From assembly GCF_003666685.1 (NCBI RefSeq), contig NZ_RCIZ01000003.1, positions 186,001 to 250,000 of the forward strand: a stretch of DNA of 64,000 nucleotides, given 5' to 3'. Of the stretch, positions 1-9,242 are shown piece by piece (position 1 is the first letter of the stretch; each line of letters starts with the position of its first letter). Source of the DNA: Mesorhizobium sp. YM1C-6-2. Lineage in GTDB: Bacteria > Pseudomonadota > Alphaproteobacteria > Rhizobiales > Rhizobiaceae. The position numbers and the translations under genes were made by a program. The notes under the pieces were generated by a model, which saw only the letters and a program-made list of their open reading frames with translations, did no database searches and was not told the DNA's origin.

Positions 1-681
1 GTGTCGCCGCAGGAATGGCAAGCCGCCCGCGAGCGCATGCTGGTTAAGGAGAAGGCTCATACACGCGCTCGCGACGCGCTGGCGGCCGAGCGTCGGCGCA
101 TGCCGTGGATGGCCGTGGAAAAGGATTATGCGTTCGATACGCCCGACGGCAGGAAGTCGCTCGCCGACCTTTTCGACGGCCGACGCCAGTTGATCGTCTA
201 CCGCGCCTTCTACGAACCGGATGTCGAAGGCTGGCCGGACCACGGGTGCAAGGGCTGCTCCATGGTTGCCGATCAGGTGGCCAAGGTTGCTCACCTCAAC
301 GCTCGCGACACCACGCTGGTCTTCGCCAGCAGGGCGCCGCAGGCCAGGATCGCGCAGCTGAAGAAGCGCATGGGCTGGGAAATGCCGTGGGTCACCATCA
401 CCGACGACTTCGACAAGGATTTTGGTGTCGACCTGTGGCACGGCACGAATGTGTTCTACCGTGACGACGACGGCCGCGTCTTCCTCACCTACTTCATCGA
501 CAATCGCGGTGACGAACAGATGGGCGGCACCTGGAACTATCTCGACATCACGCCGCTCGGCCGCCAGGAGGATTGGGAGGATTCGCCGGAAGGCTATCCG
601 CAAACCGAGCCTTACAGCTGGTGGAACTGGAACGACAGCTACAAGCACGTCGAGACGGCGCTGCGCAGGGGCTGCTGCTGA
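1..681 (+). CDS. DUF899 family thioredoxin-like protein, probably 5'-truncated by window edge
   Basis: The 226-residue product matches the DUF899 (AhpC/TSA-like, thioredoxin-fold) family. It has an N-terminal EW-ARE-LLxKEK helix, the PWMAVEKDYAFDTPDG segment near residues 35-50, and a CKGC pair at C83/C86 followed by a strand-rich core. The exact reaction is unknown for the family; a redox role is inferred from the fold and the Cys pair. The frame is open at base 1, where a GTG happens to sit. Family members usually have 10-15 more N-terminal residues, so the true start probably lies outside the window. It is followed by a GFA gene on the same strand. Confidence 0.75.
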   Translation: MSPQEWQAARERMLVKEKAHTRARDALAAERRRMPWMAVEKDYAFDTPDGRKSLADLFDGRRQLIVYRAFYEPDVEGWPDHGCKGCSMVADQVAKVAHLNARDTTLVFASRAPQARIAQLKKRMGWEMPWVTITDDFDKDFGVDLWHGTNVFYRDDDGRVFLTYFIDNRGDEQMGGTWNYLDITPLGRQEDWEDSPEGYPQTEPYSWWNWNDSYKHVETALRRGCC

Positions 682-797
682 CGGTGCCGGCCGCCGCCTC
701 GCGGCGGCGTTGCAGAAGTTCCCGACAATAACATCGTTGGCGGACCCGGCGCGGCCGGGCCCGTATCGCCTCCCCATGTCCTGCACAGGAGAGAAAA

Positions 798-1214
798 ATG
801 ACAAAACCTTATACCGGCGGCTGCGCCTGCGGCGCCATTCGTTACGAGATCACAGGCGAGCCGATCGTGATGCTCGACTGCCAGTGCCGACAGTGCCAGC
901 ACGAGAGCGGCAGCGGCCATGCCTCACATGTGACGTTCCAGGCCGCCGAAGTGACGATCGAAGGCAAGGCGACGACATGGGACATGGTGGGCGACGGCGG
1001 CACCAGGAAGCGCCGCGCCTTCTGCCCGGTCTGCGGCTCGCCCGTCTACATGACCTTTTCCGATGCGCCGGACATTTTCATCGTCAAGCCGGCGAGCCTC
1101 GACGAACCCGAGCGCTACCGGCCGCAGATGGTCACCTGGGTCGCCGCCGCGCAGCCCTGGGACAAGGTCGACCCGGCGCTGCCGGCGTTCGACAGGATGC
1201 CGCCGCTGGGGTGA
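798..1214 (+). CDS. GFA family zinc protein (glutathione-dependent formaldehyde-activating enzyme-like)
   Basis: This 138-aa protein has the GFA/CENP-V fold pattern: CAC at residues 9-11, CQCRQC at 28-33, and FCPVCGSP with C76/C79. These residues bind structural and catalytic zinc in the family. Founding members were described as S-(hydroxymethyl)glutathione synthase, but most members have no proven substrate, so function is left at family level. The start is supported by an AGGAGAG ribosome-binding site just upstream. It lies 117 bp after the DUF899 gene on the same strand. Confidence 0.85.
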   Translation: MTKPYTGGCACGAIRYEITGEPIVMLDCQCRQCQHESGSGHASHVTFQAAEVTIEGKATTWDMVGDGGTRKRRAFCPVCGSPVYMTFSDAPDIFIVKPASLDEPERYRPQMVTWVAAAQPWDKVDPALPAFDRMPPLG

Positions 1215-1296
1215 GGGATGAGGGCGCATCTTTGCGCGAAGGGCTGACGCAAGTCCCGAATGAGAGTATTCCGTACACGAACAGCCCGGAGCGATC

Positions 1297-1812
1297 ATGA
1301 CCACCATCTACACCATCGGATATGAAGGCACGGACATTGACCGATTTGTCGCAACTCTCCGGGTCGTCGGTATCAAGCGCATTGCAGACGTTCGTGCCGT
1401 TGCACTGTCCCGGAAGAAAGGCTTCTCGAAGAAGAGTCTAGCAGAGAGGCTCAGAGCCGAAGGCATCGATTACGTACACTTTGTAAATTTAGGTGACCCG
1501 AAACCTGGGAGAGATGCCGCACGGGCGGGACAATACAAAAAGTTTCGTGCTATCTACTCGAAGCACCTTGATTCAGAGGGCGCGCAGGTGTCCCTCCAAG
1601 AACTGCTGGATGTGGCGGGGGAAAAGCCAACATGCCTGCTGTGCTTCGAGCGCGATCCTGTGACCTGTCACAGAGCCATCGTCGCAGAAGAGATGACTGC
1701 GTTCGGCTTCGAGGCGCTGAACCTCTACGGCGACGACCCGGCGCGCTATGCACGTAACGCCCACAGACTGCCGGGTCACGATTCTCGTGAAGGCGCTGCC
1801 GCAGCCCAGTAA
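1297..1812 (+). CDS. DUF488 domain protein
   Basis: The 171-aa product is a clear DUF488 member. It starts TIYTIGYEG, has IADVRAVALSRKKGFSKK around residues 29-46, and ends the domain with CLLCFERDPVTCHR (C113, C116, C124-H125-R126). The role of the family is unknown; the conserved Cys/His/Arg set suggests metal or anion binding. The last 65 bp overlap the next gene in another frame, implying translational coupling. Codon choice is less GC-biased than in neighbours (many A/T third positions), which suggests lateral acquisition of this pair. Confidence 0.85.
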   Translation: MTTIYTIGYEGTDIDRFVATLRVVGIKRIADVRAVALSRKKGFSKKSLAERLRAEGIDYVHFVNLGDPKPGRDAARAGQYKKFRAIYSKHLDSEGAQVSLQELLDVAGEKPTCLLCFERDPVTCHRAIVAEEMTAFGFEALNLYGDDPARYARNAHRLPGHDSREGAAAAQ

Positions 1813-2527
1813 GAAGTATGGCGAAACGGTCTGCTGCGCCGGCATCACACCAGATGGCCACTGGAAACGTTTATACCCGATCAGGTTTCGTCATCTCGCC
1901 GGCGATACATCATTCGGTCGCTGGCAAACTATTCGATTCCGGTTTCGACCGCCAATGCGCGACAAGCGCGCCGAAAGTTGCAACGTTGAGGAGGATAGCA
2001 TCGAGATTGTCGGCGCGATGCCCTCCAAGGAACAGTCGCGCTTTCTCGATCCGCTCGTGCTTCCTTCTGTGGCTGAGATCGAACGTCGACGCCAGTCGCT
2101 CGGGCTCATCCGACCTCGCGAGCCCCGCTTCTTCTACAAGCGTAAATCTCCTGTGGAACTCGCGGAGGAGAAGGCCGCGTATGTTCGCGCGGCCCGCCAG
2201 GGATCGCTGCTTGACAACGCACTCGAAGCGCTCGACCCAACCCCCTACAAATTTAAGTTTCAGTTCAGCGACGCCGAGCATCCACACATCTACACGAATG
2301 GTGATTGGGAAGCCCATGCGATGTTCTACAATGGGCGGAGACGTGGGCAGAGCGAGGCGGAAGTTCTTGAGTGGATGGAACACACATTCAACGTTGAATA
2401 CCGAGCCAAAGGAATGGTTTTCGCCGTCGGCAATCAGGCTAAACGACCGCACGTCTGGCAGTTGCTTGGGGTGATCAGATTGAACGAACTCTCCGAAACA
2501 GAAAAGGCTCAGGCAAGTCTGTTTTAA
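1748..2527 (+). CDS. Uncharacterised protein coupled to DUF488
   Basis: No named domain is recognised in this 259-aa protein. The N-terminus (VTILVKALPQPSKKYGETVC, residues 10-29) followed by a GxWKRLYPIRFR segment looks like a conserved family. The middle is charged and helical (residues 85-150). The C-terminal part (residues 195-250) contains EWMEHTFNVEYRAKGM and a WQLLGVIRL strand. It begins 65 bp inside the DUF488 gene, so the two probably work together. Composition is lower in GC than surrounding genes. It is soluble, with no signal peptide or membrane segment. Function unknown. Confidence 0.75.
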   Translation: MHVTPTDCRVTILVKALPQPSKKYGETVCCAGITPDGHWKRLYPIRFRHLAGDTSFGRWQTIRFRFRPPMRDKRAESCNVEEDSIEIVGAMPSKEQSRFLDPLVLPSVAEIERRRQSLGLIRPREPRFFYKRKSPVELAEEKAAYVRAARQGSLLDNALEALDPTPYKFKFQFSDAEHPHIYTNGDWEAHAMFYNGRRRGQSEAEVLEWMEHTFNVEYRAKGMVFAVGNQAKRPHVWQLLGVIRLNELSETEKAQASLF

Positions 2528-2561
2528 CGAGTCTCCTGGTTCAGTGAGTCTTAGCCTCCGC

Positions 2562-3566
2562 TCACCCCTTCTTCTCCTGATGCCCGCCGAACGCATGCCG
2601 CATCGCCGACAGGAGCTTGTCGGCGAATTCGGATTCGCCGCGCGACGAGAAGCGGTCGAACAGCGCCGATGACAGCACCGGCGCCGGCACGCCGGTGTCG
2701 ATCGCGGCTTTCAGAGTCCAGCGGCCTTCGCCCGAATCCGACACGCGGCCGCCGAAATCCTTGAGGTCGGGATCGTCCTTCAGCGCGGCGGCCGTCAGGT
2801 CGAGCAGCCAGGAGCCGATCACCGAGCCGTGCCGCCACACTTCGGCGACCGCCGGCAGGTCGATGTCGAACTGGTAGTATTGCGGCTCAGCGAGCGGCGT
2901 CGTCTCGGCGTCGGCCGCACGCTTCTTCTTGCCGGCGTCGGCCGCCTGCAGGATGTTGAAGCCCTCGGCATAGGCGGCCATCAGCCCGTATTCGATGCCG
3001 TTGTGGACCATTTTGACGAAGTGGCCCGCCCCACTCGGCCCGCAGTGGAGATAGCCGCGCGGCGCGGTCCCCGCGTCCGCCGGAGGCGCCGCTTCCGCAT
3101 CGGCCCCGGGGGCGAGCGAGGCGAAGATCGGGTCGAGATGCTGCACGGCCTCGGTCGGCCCGCCGATCATCAGGCAGTAGCCGCGCTCGAAGCCCCATAT
3201 GCCACCTGACGTGCCGACGTCGATGAAGCCGATGCCGCGCCCGGCCAGCTCCGCGCCGAGGTCGACGGCGTCGCGGTAGTTGGAGTTACCACCGTCTATG
3301 ATGATGTCGCCGGGTTCCAGAAGTTCCGCCACCTGGCGCACCACCTTGCTGGTGATGGCGGCGGGCAGCATCAGCCAGACCGCGCGCGGCCTGGCGAGTT
3401 TCTCGACGAACTCCTCCAGCGAGGCCGCGCCGATCGCGCCTTCCTTGACGAGGTCGGCGATGGCGGCCGCGTTGATGTCGTGGACGACGCAGTCGTGCTT
3501 GTCGCGCAGCAGGCGGCGCACCATGTTGGCGCCCATCCTGCCCAGTCCCATCATGCCAAGCTGCAT
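2562..3566 (-). CDS. gnd: 6-phosphogluconate dehydrogenase, short decarboxylating type
   Basis: Oxidises and decarboxylates 6-phosphogluconate to ribulose 5-phosphate in the cytosol. The 334-aa length fits the short GndA/YqeC-like class rather than the ~470-aa E. coli enzyme. Seen are the Rossmann motif GLGRMG (7-12), IIIDGGNSNYRD (88-99), and the catalytic GHFVKMVHNG block with K185 and N189. A low-complexity Ala/Pro insert (about 154-169) and a second Ala/Lys-rich insert (about 210-225) are unusual. It lies downstream of an MFS sugar transporter on the same strand. Confidence 0.92.
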   Translation of the reverse strand: MQLGMMGLGRMGANMVRRLLRDKHDCVVHDINAAAIADLVKEGAIGAASLEEFVEKLARPRAVWLMLPAAITSKVVRQVAELLEPGDIIIDGGNSNYRDAVDLGAELAGRGIGFIDVGTSGGIWGFERGYCLMIGGPTEAVQHLDPIFASLAPGADAEAAPPADAGTAPRGYLHCGPSGAGHFVKMVHNGIEYGLMAAYAEGFNILQAADAGKKKRAADAETTPLAEPQYYQFDIDLPAVAEVWRHGSVIGSWLLDLTAAALKDDPDLKDFGGRVSDSGEGRWTLKAAIDTGVPAPVLSSALFDRFSSRGESEFADKLLSAMRHAFGGHQEKKG

Positions 3567-3643
3567 TTTTCGCGACCTTTCCTTGCCTCTGTCGTCACAG
3601 CTTATCCGACAGGAACTTCAGCCGTTTGACAATCCGCCGGTGC

Positions 3644-5068
3644 TTACGCCAGCGCCGGCGCCGCCTGCCCTGTCCAGCTCCTTTCGATCTCCTCCAGCGA
3701 CCGGCCCTTGGTCTCCGGCACGGCGCGCCAGATCCAGAGCCAGCCCGCGAGGCAGAAGAAGGCAAGCAGCCAGAAGGTCGCCGACGTGCCGATCGCCTCG
3801 ATCAGCGTCAGGAAGAACTGGCTGACGAGGAAGGCCGAGCCCCAGTTGACGGCAGTCGCCACCGCCACGGCGCGGCCGCGCACCTGTCCCGGGAAGATCT
3901 CGTTGATGACGGTCCATACGACCGGGCCGAGCGAGAAGGCGAAGGAGACGATGAAGACGACGAGCGCGATCAAGGTCACGATGCCTGCCGTCGTCGGTCC
4001 GCCCCCCGCCAACTGGGTGTCGATCGACAGGAAGGCGATGCCGACCACCGCGAGCGCCAGCCCCATGCCGATCAGCCCGGCGAGCAGCAGCGGCCGCCGG
4101 CCGAGCCTGTCGATGAAGGCGATGGCGATGAAGGTCGCGGCGACGTTGACGCCGCCGACCGCCCAGGTGGTCGCCATGGTCTGCGCCTCGGGTGTGGCAA
4201 AGCCGGCAGAGGCAAAGATCTGGTTGGCGTAATAGATGATCGCGTTGATGCCGGTGATCTGCTGGAAGACGGCGAGGCCGAGCGCGATCGCCAGCGGCCG
4301 CCGCCATCTGGGATCGAAGACGTCGCGCCACGAGGCGCTGCCCGCCTCCTCGCCCAGCGTGTGCTCGATCGATGCGAGCCGCGCCGCCGCATCGGCCTCC
4401 GGCGCCACCCTGGCGAGCACCGCCCGCGCCTCGTCGCGCCGCCCGGCCTTGACCAGCCAGCGTGGCGATTCAACGCCGATCGCGCCGACCAGCACGAGCA
4501 GGATGCCGGGCACCACCGAGACGCCGAGCATCCATCGCCAGGAATCGTTCGCGGCGAGCGCGGAGTCGACCAGATAGGCGAGGAAGATGCCGATGGTGAT
4601 CGCCAGTTGGTAGGCGGAGACGAAGCGGCCGCGATGCGAGGCCGGCGCCAGTTCCGAGCCGTATAGGGGTGCCGCCACGGCCGCCACGCCGACGCCGAAG
4701 CCGACCACCAGCCGCCCGGCGACAAGAATGACGACGCTTGGCGCGAAGGCCTGCAGAAACGCACCGAGGATGAACAGCAAGCCGGCGATCAGCACGGCGC
4801 GCCTGCGCCCGTGGCGGTCGGCGAGATAACCGCCGGCGAGTGAGCCGATCAGCGCGCCGAGCGTCACCCAGCTCGTCACCACCTCGGTGAGCAAAGCGCT
4901 CAGGCTGAAATGCTGCCTGATGCCGCCAAGCGCGCCGGAAATCACGCCCTGGTCGTAGCCGAACAGCAGCCCGGCCACGACGACCACGGCTAGCACGACC
5001 AGCAGCGGTCCGCTCAGTGTCCCGCTTTGCGGCCTCGGCACGTTGATCGACGGCTGCGTCACCGACAT
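3644..5068 (-). CDS. Sugar porter family MFS transporter
   Basis: The 474-aa product has the 12-helix sugar porter layout. It opens with GLLFGYDQGVISGAL in TM1 and has ADRHGRRRA in the first cytoplasmic loop, SPRWLVKAGR before the central loop, QQITGINAIIYYAN in TM7, the second-half DRLGRRP motif, and PETKGRSLEEIE at the C-terminus. These match glucose/xylose/inositol:H+ symporters. The ATG at 5068 is chosen because a GGGGGAAG ribosome-binding site precedes it; the frame is open further upstream to 5149. Substrate is not predictable, though gnd directly downstream suggests a hexose or gluconate-type sugar. Confidence 0.9.
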   Translation of the reverse strand: MSVTQPSINVPRPQSGTLSGPLLVVLAVVVVAGLLFGYDQGVISGALGGIRQHFSLSALLTEVVTSWVTLGALIGSLAGGYLADRHGRRRAVLIAGLLFILGAFLQAFAPSVVILVAGRLVVGFGVGVAAVAAPLYGSELAPASHRGRFVSAYQLAITIGIFLAYLVDSALAANDSWRWMLGVSVVPGILLVLVGAIGVESPRWLVKAGRRDEARAVLARVAPEADAAARLASIEHTLGEEAGSASWRDVFDPRWRRPLAIALGLAVFQQITGINAIIYYANQIFASAGFATPEAQTMATTWAVGGVNVAATFIAIAFIDRLGRRPLLLAGLIGMGLALAVVGIAFLSIDTQLAGGGPTTAGIVTLIALVVFIVSFAFSLGPVVWTVINEIFPGQVRGRAVAVATAVNWGSAFLVSQFFLTLIEAIGTSATFWLLAFFCLAGWLWIWRAVPETKGRSLEEIERSWTGQAAPALA

Positions 5069-5168
5069 GGGTCTTCCCCCCGTCGCATGCGTACCGCGCG
5101 CCTGGCGCGGTCCGCTGTTTTCGTGCCACGCCGGGCGGCGCTTGTCCATTCCGCCGGGCGTGTCTGCC

Positions 5169-6446
5169 TCAGCCGCGCAGCCTGCCGCCGAGCGATGCGA
5201 CGATCTCAGTCGCGGCCTGCCTGCCGGCCACGATCGCCCCTTCGATATAGCCGGGGAAAGACGGCGACAGCTCCGACGAGGCGAAGAAGAGCGGCGGCGC
5301 GCCGACCCGCAGCGCGTCCTCGGCGTGGCGCGCCCGCATGTCCACCACGAGGTCGCTGTAGGCGCCGCCCGACCAGCGGTCGCCGGTCCAGTCGCGGATC
5401 GTCAGGTCGCTCATTCCGCCAGCCTCGGGGCCGAGCGCCGCCACCAGCCTTGCCTCTATCTCCGCGCGCAGAGCCGTCTCGCCGCGCTTGCCCCATTCGG
5501 TCGCCAGCGGCCCGCCGATGAAGAAGGCAAGCTGCGGATGCGCCGCATCCCTGCTTGCGTCGAAAGCGAAGAGGCCGGGCGGCTCGCGCCACATCACCAT
5601 GCCGCTCCGGCCTCGGTCACGCCAGAAGGCGCGATCGTAGCGCACCAGCACCTTGATCACCGTGCCGCTTCGCCAGGCACGGAGCGCGCCCGCCAGCGCA
5701 GGCGGCAAGGCCGGCACATAGGCGATGCGCGAGGCCATCACCGGCGGCACGGCGACCAGCACTGCGTCCGCCGTGATCGTTTCGCGCTCCGTCACTACGC
5801 GCACCGCGTCCGGACCGCGCTCGATGCGCGTCACCGGCGCCGCCAGCCGCACCCGCCCGCCGAGGCCGCGGGCGAGGTCGCCGGCCAGCGAATGCATGGT
5901 CTCGGCAAGCTGGTACTGCAACTCGCCGACCTCGTTGGTGATGCGGCGGTCATTGTCGATCAGGTGCCAGATCGGCAGGCTGCCGAGATCGAGGCACCAG
6001 AGTCCCTCGATCATCGAACGGAACGCCGCCTTCACGTCGGCCGGCTCGTCCTGCGCCGCCAGCCATGCGGCGACGCTCATGCCGGCGAGCCGCGGATCGT
6101 CGGGCGACAGCTGGTTCATGCGCTCGCGCAAAGCCGCCGAGCCATCGTAGGCGCGCTCGGCATCCTGGCGCGTCATCGCCGGCTGCGCGACATGGTCGCC
6201 GTCGAAATCGCTTCTCACCAGCGTCTTGCCGTGGTGCCGGGCCAGCGCCATCACCTCCGGCATGTCGTCGCAGATGAACTGGCCGCCGGTGTCGACCGTC
6301 TCGCCGAGCCCGTTCGCCCGCGCCTCGACCCGCCCGCCGACGCGGTCGCGCGCCTCCAGCACGGTGACCTCGACGCCCGCCTCGCCGAGCGCGGTGGCTG
6401 CGGCAAGCCCGCAGAAGCCGGCGCCGACCACGACGACCTCGGTCAT
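5169..6446 (-). CDS. Flavin monoamine oxidase family protein
   Basis: An FAD-dependent amine oxidase of 425 aa. The dinucleotide-binding motif VVVGAGFCGLAAATALGEAG is at residues 4-23, followed by LEARDRVGGR (35-44). A C-terminal flavin-binding segment resembles ELSPSFPGYIEGAI (about 393-406). Family members oxidise primary or polyamines to aldehyde, ammonia and hydrogen peroxide. The neighbouring polyamine-type binding protein supports an amine substrate. A GGAGG ribosome-binding site precedes the ATG. It lies 25 bp downstream of the binding-protein gene, so co-transcription is likely. Confidence 0.85.
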   Translation of the reverse strand: MTEVVVVGAGFCGLAAATALGEAGVEVTVLEARDRVGGRVEARANGLGETVDTGGQFICDDMPEVMALARHHGKTLVRSDFDGDHVAQPAMTRQDAERAYDGSAALRERMNQLSPDDPRLAGMSVAAWLAAQDEPADVKAAFRSMIEGLWCLDLGSLPIWHLIDNDRRITNEVGELQYQLAETMHSLAGDLARGLGGRVRLAAPVTRIERGPDAVRVVTERETITADAVLVAVPPVMASRIAYVPALPPALAGALRAWRSGTVIKVLVRYDRAFWRDRGRSGMVMWREPPGLFAFDASRDAAHPQLAFFIGGPLATEWGKRGETALRAEIEARLVAALGPEAGGMSDLTIRDWTGDRWSGGAYSDLVVDMRARHAEDALRVGAPPLFFASSELSPSFPGYIEGAIVAGRQAATEIVASLGGRLRG

Positions 6447-6471
6447 GCGGCCGGCCTCCGGCGCCGTGGGC

Positions 6472-7551
6472 TCAGTAGCCGGCTTTGATCTTCTCGAACT
6501 CGTCGATCATCTTCTGCTTCAGATCGGCCGGCACCGGCGACTGGAACAGCGTCTTGTCGACGAACTTGTCGACATCGGCATAACCCGCCTCGGCGACCGC
6601 GGCGGGATCGACCGTCGCCATCGACTTGGCGTCGGCGTGGCCATAGCCCCAGTCGGTCAGCAGGAAGCTCGCCACCTCCGGCGCATTGATCGCGTTGAGG
6701 AAGTCATAGGCCTTGTCAGCGCTGCCCGGCGCATCCTTGAGGCGCACATAGCCGCACACCCAGGTCGACTGGCCTTCCGCCGTGTCGCGCGTGTTCTTGA
6801 TCGGCGCGCCGGCCAGCGCCGACTGCACCGCGGCGTCGTTCCAGGCCCAGGCGATGTCGACCTCGCCGCCAGACAGCGCCTGCACGATCTCGGTCGTGTC
6901 GGTCCAGTAGAGCCGCACGTTCTTGTGCACTTCGCGCAGGAAGTCGGAGGCCTGCTTGAACTGCTCGTCGGTCATCTGCGTCCAGTCCTTCAGCCCGATG
7001 ACGAGCGAGGCCAGCGCGTAGGCGTCGTCGACATTGTCGCCGATCGAGACGCGGTCCTTGAACTTCGGATCGGCGAGCGACTTCAGCGACTTGATGTCGT
7101 CGGCCGAGACTTTTTCGGAGTTGTAGGTGAGCAGCGTGTTGCCCCAGTCCCAGGGCATGAACCAGGCGGTGCCGTCGGCCGTGGTCGCCAGGTCCTTCAT
7201 GCCCATGATGCCGGGGTTCATGTCCTTCCAGCCGTCGATCTTCGAGGTATCGAGCGGCTGCAGCAGCCCCGCCTCGCGCCATTTCACCACGCTCTGCGAG
7301 CAGGGATGCGCGAGATCGGTCTTGAAGCCCGAGCGCATCTTCTCGAAAGCCTCGTCCTCGTCGCCGAAGAAGGTGAAGGTCGGCGACTGGCCGTGCTTCT
7401 CTACATAGCCGGGATGGAATTCGGGCGCCTCGTAGCCAGACCAGTCGAAGATGACGAGTTCGCCGTCCTCTGCGGTGGCGACCAGCGCCGTCGAGCCGAG
7501 CAGTGCTGCCGCCAGGGCGACGCCGATGCCGATACGCTTTGCTGTCTTCAT
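6472..7551 (-). CDS. Polyamine-type ABC transporter substrate-binding protein (orphan)
   Basis: A periplasmic PotD/PotF-like solute-binding protein, 359 aa, with a Sec signal peptide (about residues 1-27, ending ALVATA). The mature protein begins EDGELVIFDWSGYEAPEFHP, typical of the spermidine/putrescine cluster, and has the internal WMPWDWGNTLLTYNS and GEVDIAWAWNDAAVQSAL segments that line the ligand cleft in the family. No permease or ATPase gene adjoins it, so it must use a transporter encoded elsewhere or act in sensing. It lies between a TetR/BetI regulator and an amine oxidase on the same strand. Confidence 0.87.
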   Translation of the reverse strand: MKTAKRIGIGVALAAALLGSTALVATAEDGELVIFDWSGYEAPEFHPGYVEKHGQSPTFTFFGDEDEAFEKMRSGFKTDLAHPCSQSVVKWREAGLLQPLDTSKIDGWKDMNPGIMGMKDLATTADGTAWFMPWDWGNTLLTYNSEKVSADDIKSLKSLADPKFKDRVSIGDNVDDAYALASLVIGLKDWTQMTDEQFKQASDFLREVHKNVRLYWTDTTEIVQALSGGEVDIAWAWNDAAVQSALAGAPIKNTRDTAEGQSTWVCGYVRLKDAPGSADKAYDFLNAINAPEVASFLLTDWGYGHADAKSMATVDPAAVAEAGYADVDKFVDKTLFQSPVPADLKQKMIDEFEKIKAGY

Positions 7552-7575
7552 GTCCAGTTCCCCTTTATTTTCGTT

Positions 7576-8259
7576 TCATTCCGTTGCGGCCTTTCCTGCG
7601 CGCTGGCCGTCGCGCGAAAAATGCTTCGGAAACGCCGAAGCCAGGCATTCGCAGGCGGCCTGGTGCGCCGTTTCCCGCGTCACCTCCTCGGTGCCCATCA
7701 TCAGCCGCAGCCACAGGCCTTCGAGCATGGCCGAAAGCCCGAGCGCGGTGGCCACCGGGTCAAAGTCGTAGCCGCCGTCCTCCTTGAGCTTGCGGCAGAG
7801 ATCGATGAACACGTTCTGGTAGGCGCGGTCGCGCGCGCCGCAGAGCGCCTGGTAGGTGGGCCGCGATTTCGCCTCGCCCCAGAAGGCGCACCAGGCGGCG
7901 AGCTTGCGCTTGTTGCAGATCGAGCGGTCGAAGTCGGCCGCCACCAGCGTGTCCAGTTGCCGCGCCGGGTCGTCGCCCGCCTTCTGCAGCGCAGAACGCC
8001 AGTGCGCCGCATATTCGTCGGCCATGTATTGCAGCGTGGCGACGAGCAGCTTTTCCTTGCTCTCGAAATGGAAATTGACGATGCCGCGCGAGAGGCCGGC
8101 GCCGTCGGCGACGTCGGCCATCGTCGTCTCGGAGTAGCCGCGCCTGGCGAGCGAATCGATCGTTGCCTCGATCAACTGCTGGCGCCGCGTCTCCTTGGAG
8201 GCCTTTCGTCCGCGCTTTTCCGGTTCGGCGGCCGGCGGCTTGAGGGCTTCCACGTTCAT
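7576..8259 (-). CDS. BetI/TetR family transcriptional regulator
   Basis: The 227-aa protein has an N-terminal TetR helix-turn-helix: RQQLIEATIDSLARRGYSETTMADVADGAGLSRGIVNFHFESKEKLL spans about residues 25-70. The ligand-binding half resembles BetI (AWCAFWGEAKSRP, then GLSAMLEGLWLRL). BetI-type proteins usually repress genes for choline or related amines. The ATG at 8259 is preferred; a frame extension to 8304 adds only low-complexity Gly/Arg residues. It is upstream of the amine-binding protein by 24 bp and probably controls the flanking amine genes. Confidence 0.85.
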   Translation of the reverse strand: MNVEALKPPAAEPEKRGRKASKETRRQQLIEATIDSLARRGYSETTMADVADGAGLSRGIVNFHFESKEKLLVATLQYMADEYAAHWRSALQKAGDDPARQLDTLVAADFDRSICNKRKLAAWCAFWGEAKSRPTYQALCGARDRAYQNVFIDLCRKLKEDGGYDFDPVATALGLSAMLEGLWLRLMMGTEEVTRETAHQAACECLASAFPKHFSRDGQRAGKAATE

Positions 8260-8364
8260 GCCGGGACCGCGCCCCGACGCGCGCCCCTCCGGTCTTCCGG
8301 CCAAGTCCGTTCAGAGGATGACGGCGTTGGTGTTGGTGAGTGCATCTTGCGGCTTCTATCCTTG

Positions 8365-9156
8365 CTAACCCGGCTTCCAGCCGCGAAGATGAGTGGGCCG
8401 GTGCTCGCCCGAGTCAAGCACCTTCTGCATGGCCTCCCAGGTGCGTATGTTCTTGTCCACATAGGCGGTGCCGACGGCGGCTGCGACCTTGTCGTATAGA
8501 GGCCCCTTGAGCTGATCGAGTTCCCTGCGCGCGACCTCGCGGTACCAGGGGTTGCGGTCGCGCGTGACGACGTCGGCGAAGCCGGCGCGGCGCATCGCCT
8601 GCGCGTAGCGGCCCGGCGAGGCCATGGCGAAGGACAGGCCCTCGGCCGCGATATAGTCCTTCATCTCCTGCGACGGCTCGCCGTCATGCGAGATCATCCA
8701 GTTGGACGCGGCGAAAACCCCTCCGGGCTTCAGCACGCGGAAGATTTCGGCAAACAGCGCGTCCTTGTCGGGCACGTGCAGCAGCGCGTCCTTGGAGAAC
8801 ACCATGTCGAAGCTGCGGTCGGCGAAGGGCAGGGCTCCCGGCGGCGCCTGCACGAAGGTGACGCGGGCCGACAGCCCGCGCTTGGCGGCGCGCAGCCTTG
8901 CCGCCTCGACCACCGGCAGCTCGACGTCGAAGCCCATCGCGTGGGCGGCGCCGTGCCTGTCGACGAGATGCAGCGTGATGCCGCCCGAGCCGCAGCCGAC
9001 GTCGAGGATCGTCTTATCCGCGAGCGACAGGCCTTCGAGCACGCGGTCCACTTCGTCAGGCCCGCCCGGCGACAGATAGCCGTCGCCCCACAGCGCTTCC
9101 AGGAAGCGTATGGCCTCGTCGTCATATTCGGGCGCGGCGTTCGCCGTCTCGATCAT
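8365..9156 (-). CDS. Class I SAM-dependent methyltransferase
   Basis: A 263-aa methyltransferase with motif [11 protein letters not shown] at residues 50-59, an acidic motif II ([10 protein letters not shown]), and [22 protein letters not shown] as motif III/IV. The [17 protein letters not shown] lead-in and DALLHVPDK segment resemble phosphoethanolamine or sarcosine/dimethylglycine N-methyltransferases, which suggests methylation of an amine. The ATG at 9156 is taken as start because upstream residues in the open frame look non-coding. It is transcribed divergently from the FAD oxidoreductase pair. Confidence 0.85.
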   Translation of the reverse strand: MIETANAAPEYDDEAIRFLEALWGDGYLSPGGPDEVDRVLEGLSLADKTILDVGCGSGGITLHLVDRHGAAHAMGFDVELPVVEAARLRAAKRGLSARVTFVQAPPGALPFADRSFDMVFSKDALLHVPDKDALFAEIFRVLKPGGVFAASNWMISHDGEPSQEMKDYIAAEGLSFAMASPGRYAQAMRRAGFADVVTRDRNPWYREVARRELDQLKGPLYDKVAAAVGTAYVDKNIRTWEAMQKVLDSGEHRPTHLRGWKPG

Positions 9157-9242
9157 CGATCGTTTCCCAAATGCCCGGCCTCCAGGGCCGCCAACCAGCC
9201 CGCAAAGCCTAACCCAGCCTGCGCAGATTGCAACCATGTTTG

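Noticed and set aside
6226-8499. 757-codon open frame on the plus strand
   Set aside because: Antisense to the amine oxidase, binding protein and TetR genes, whose families are clear.
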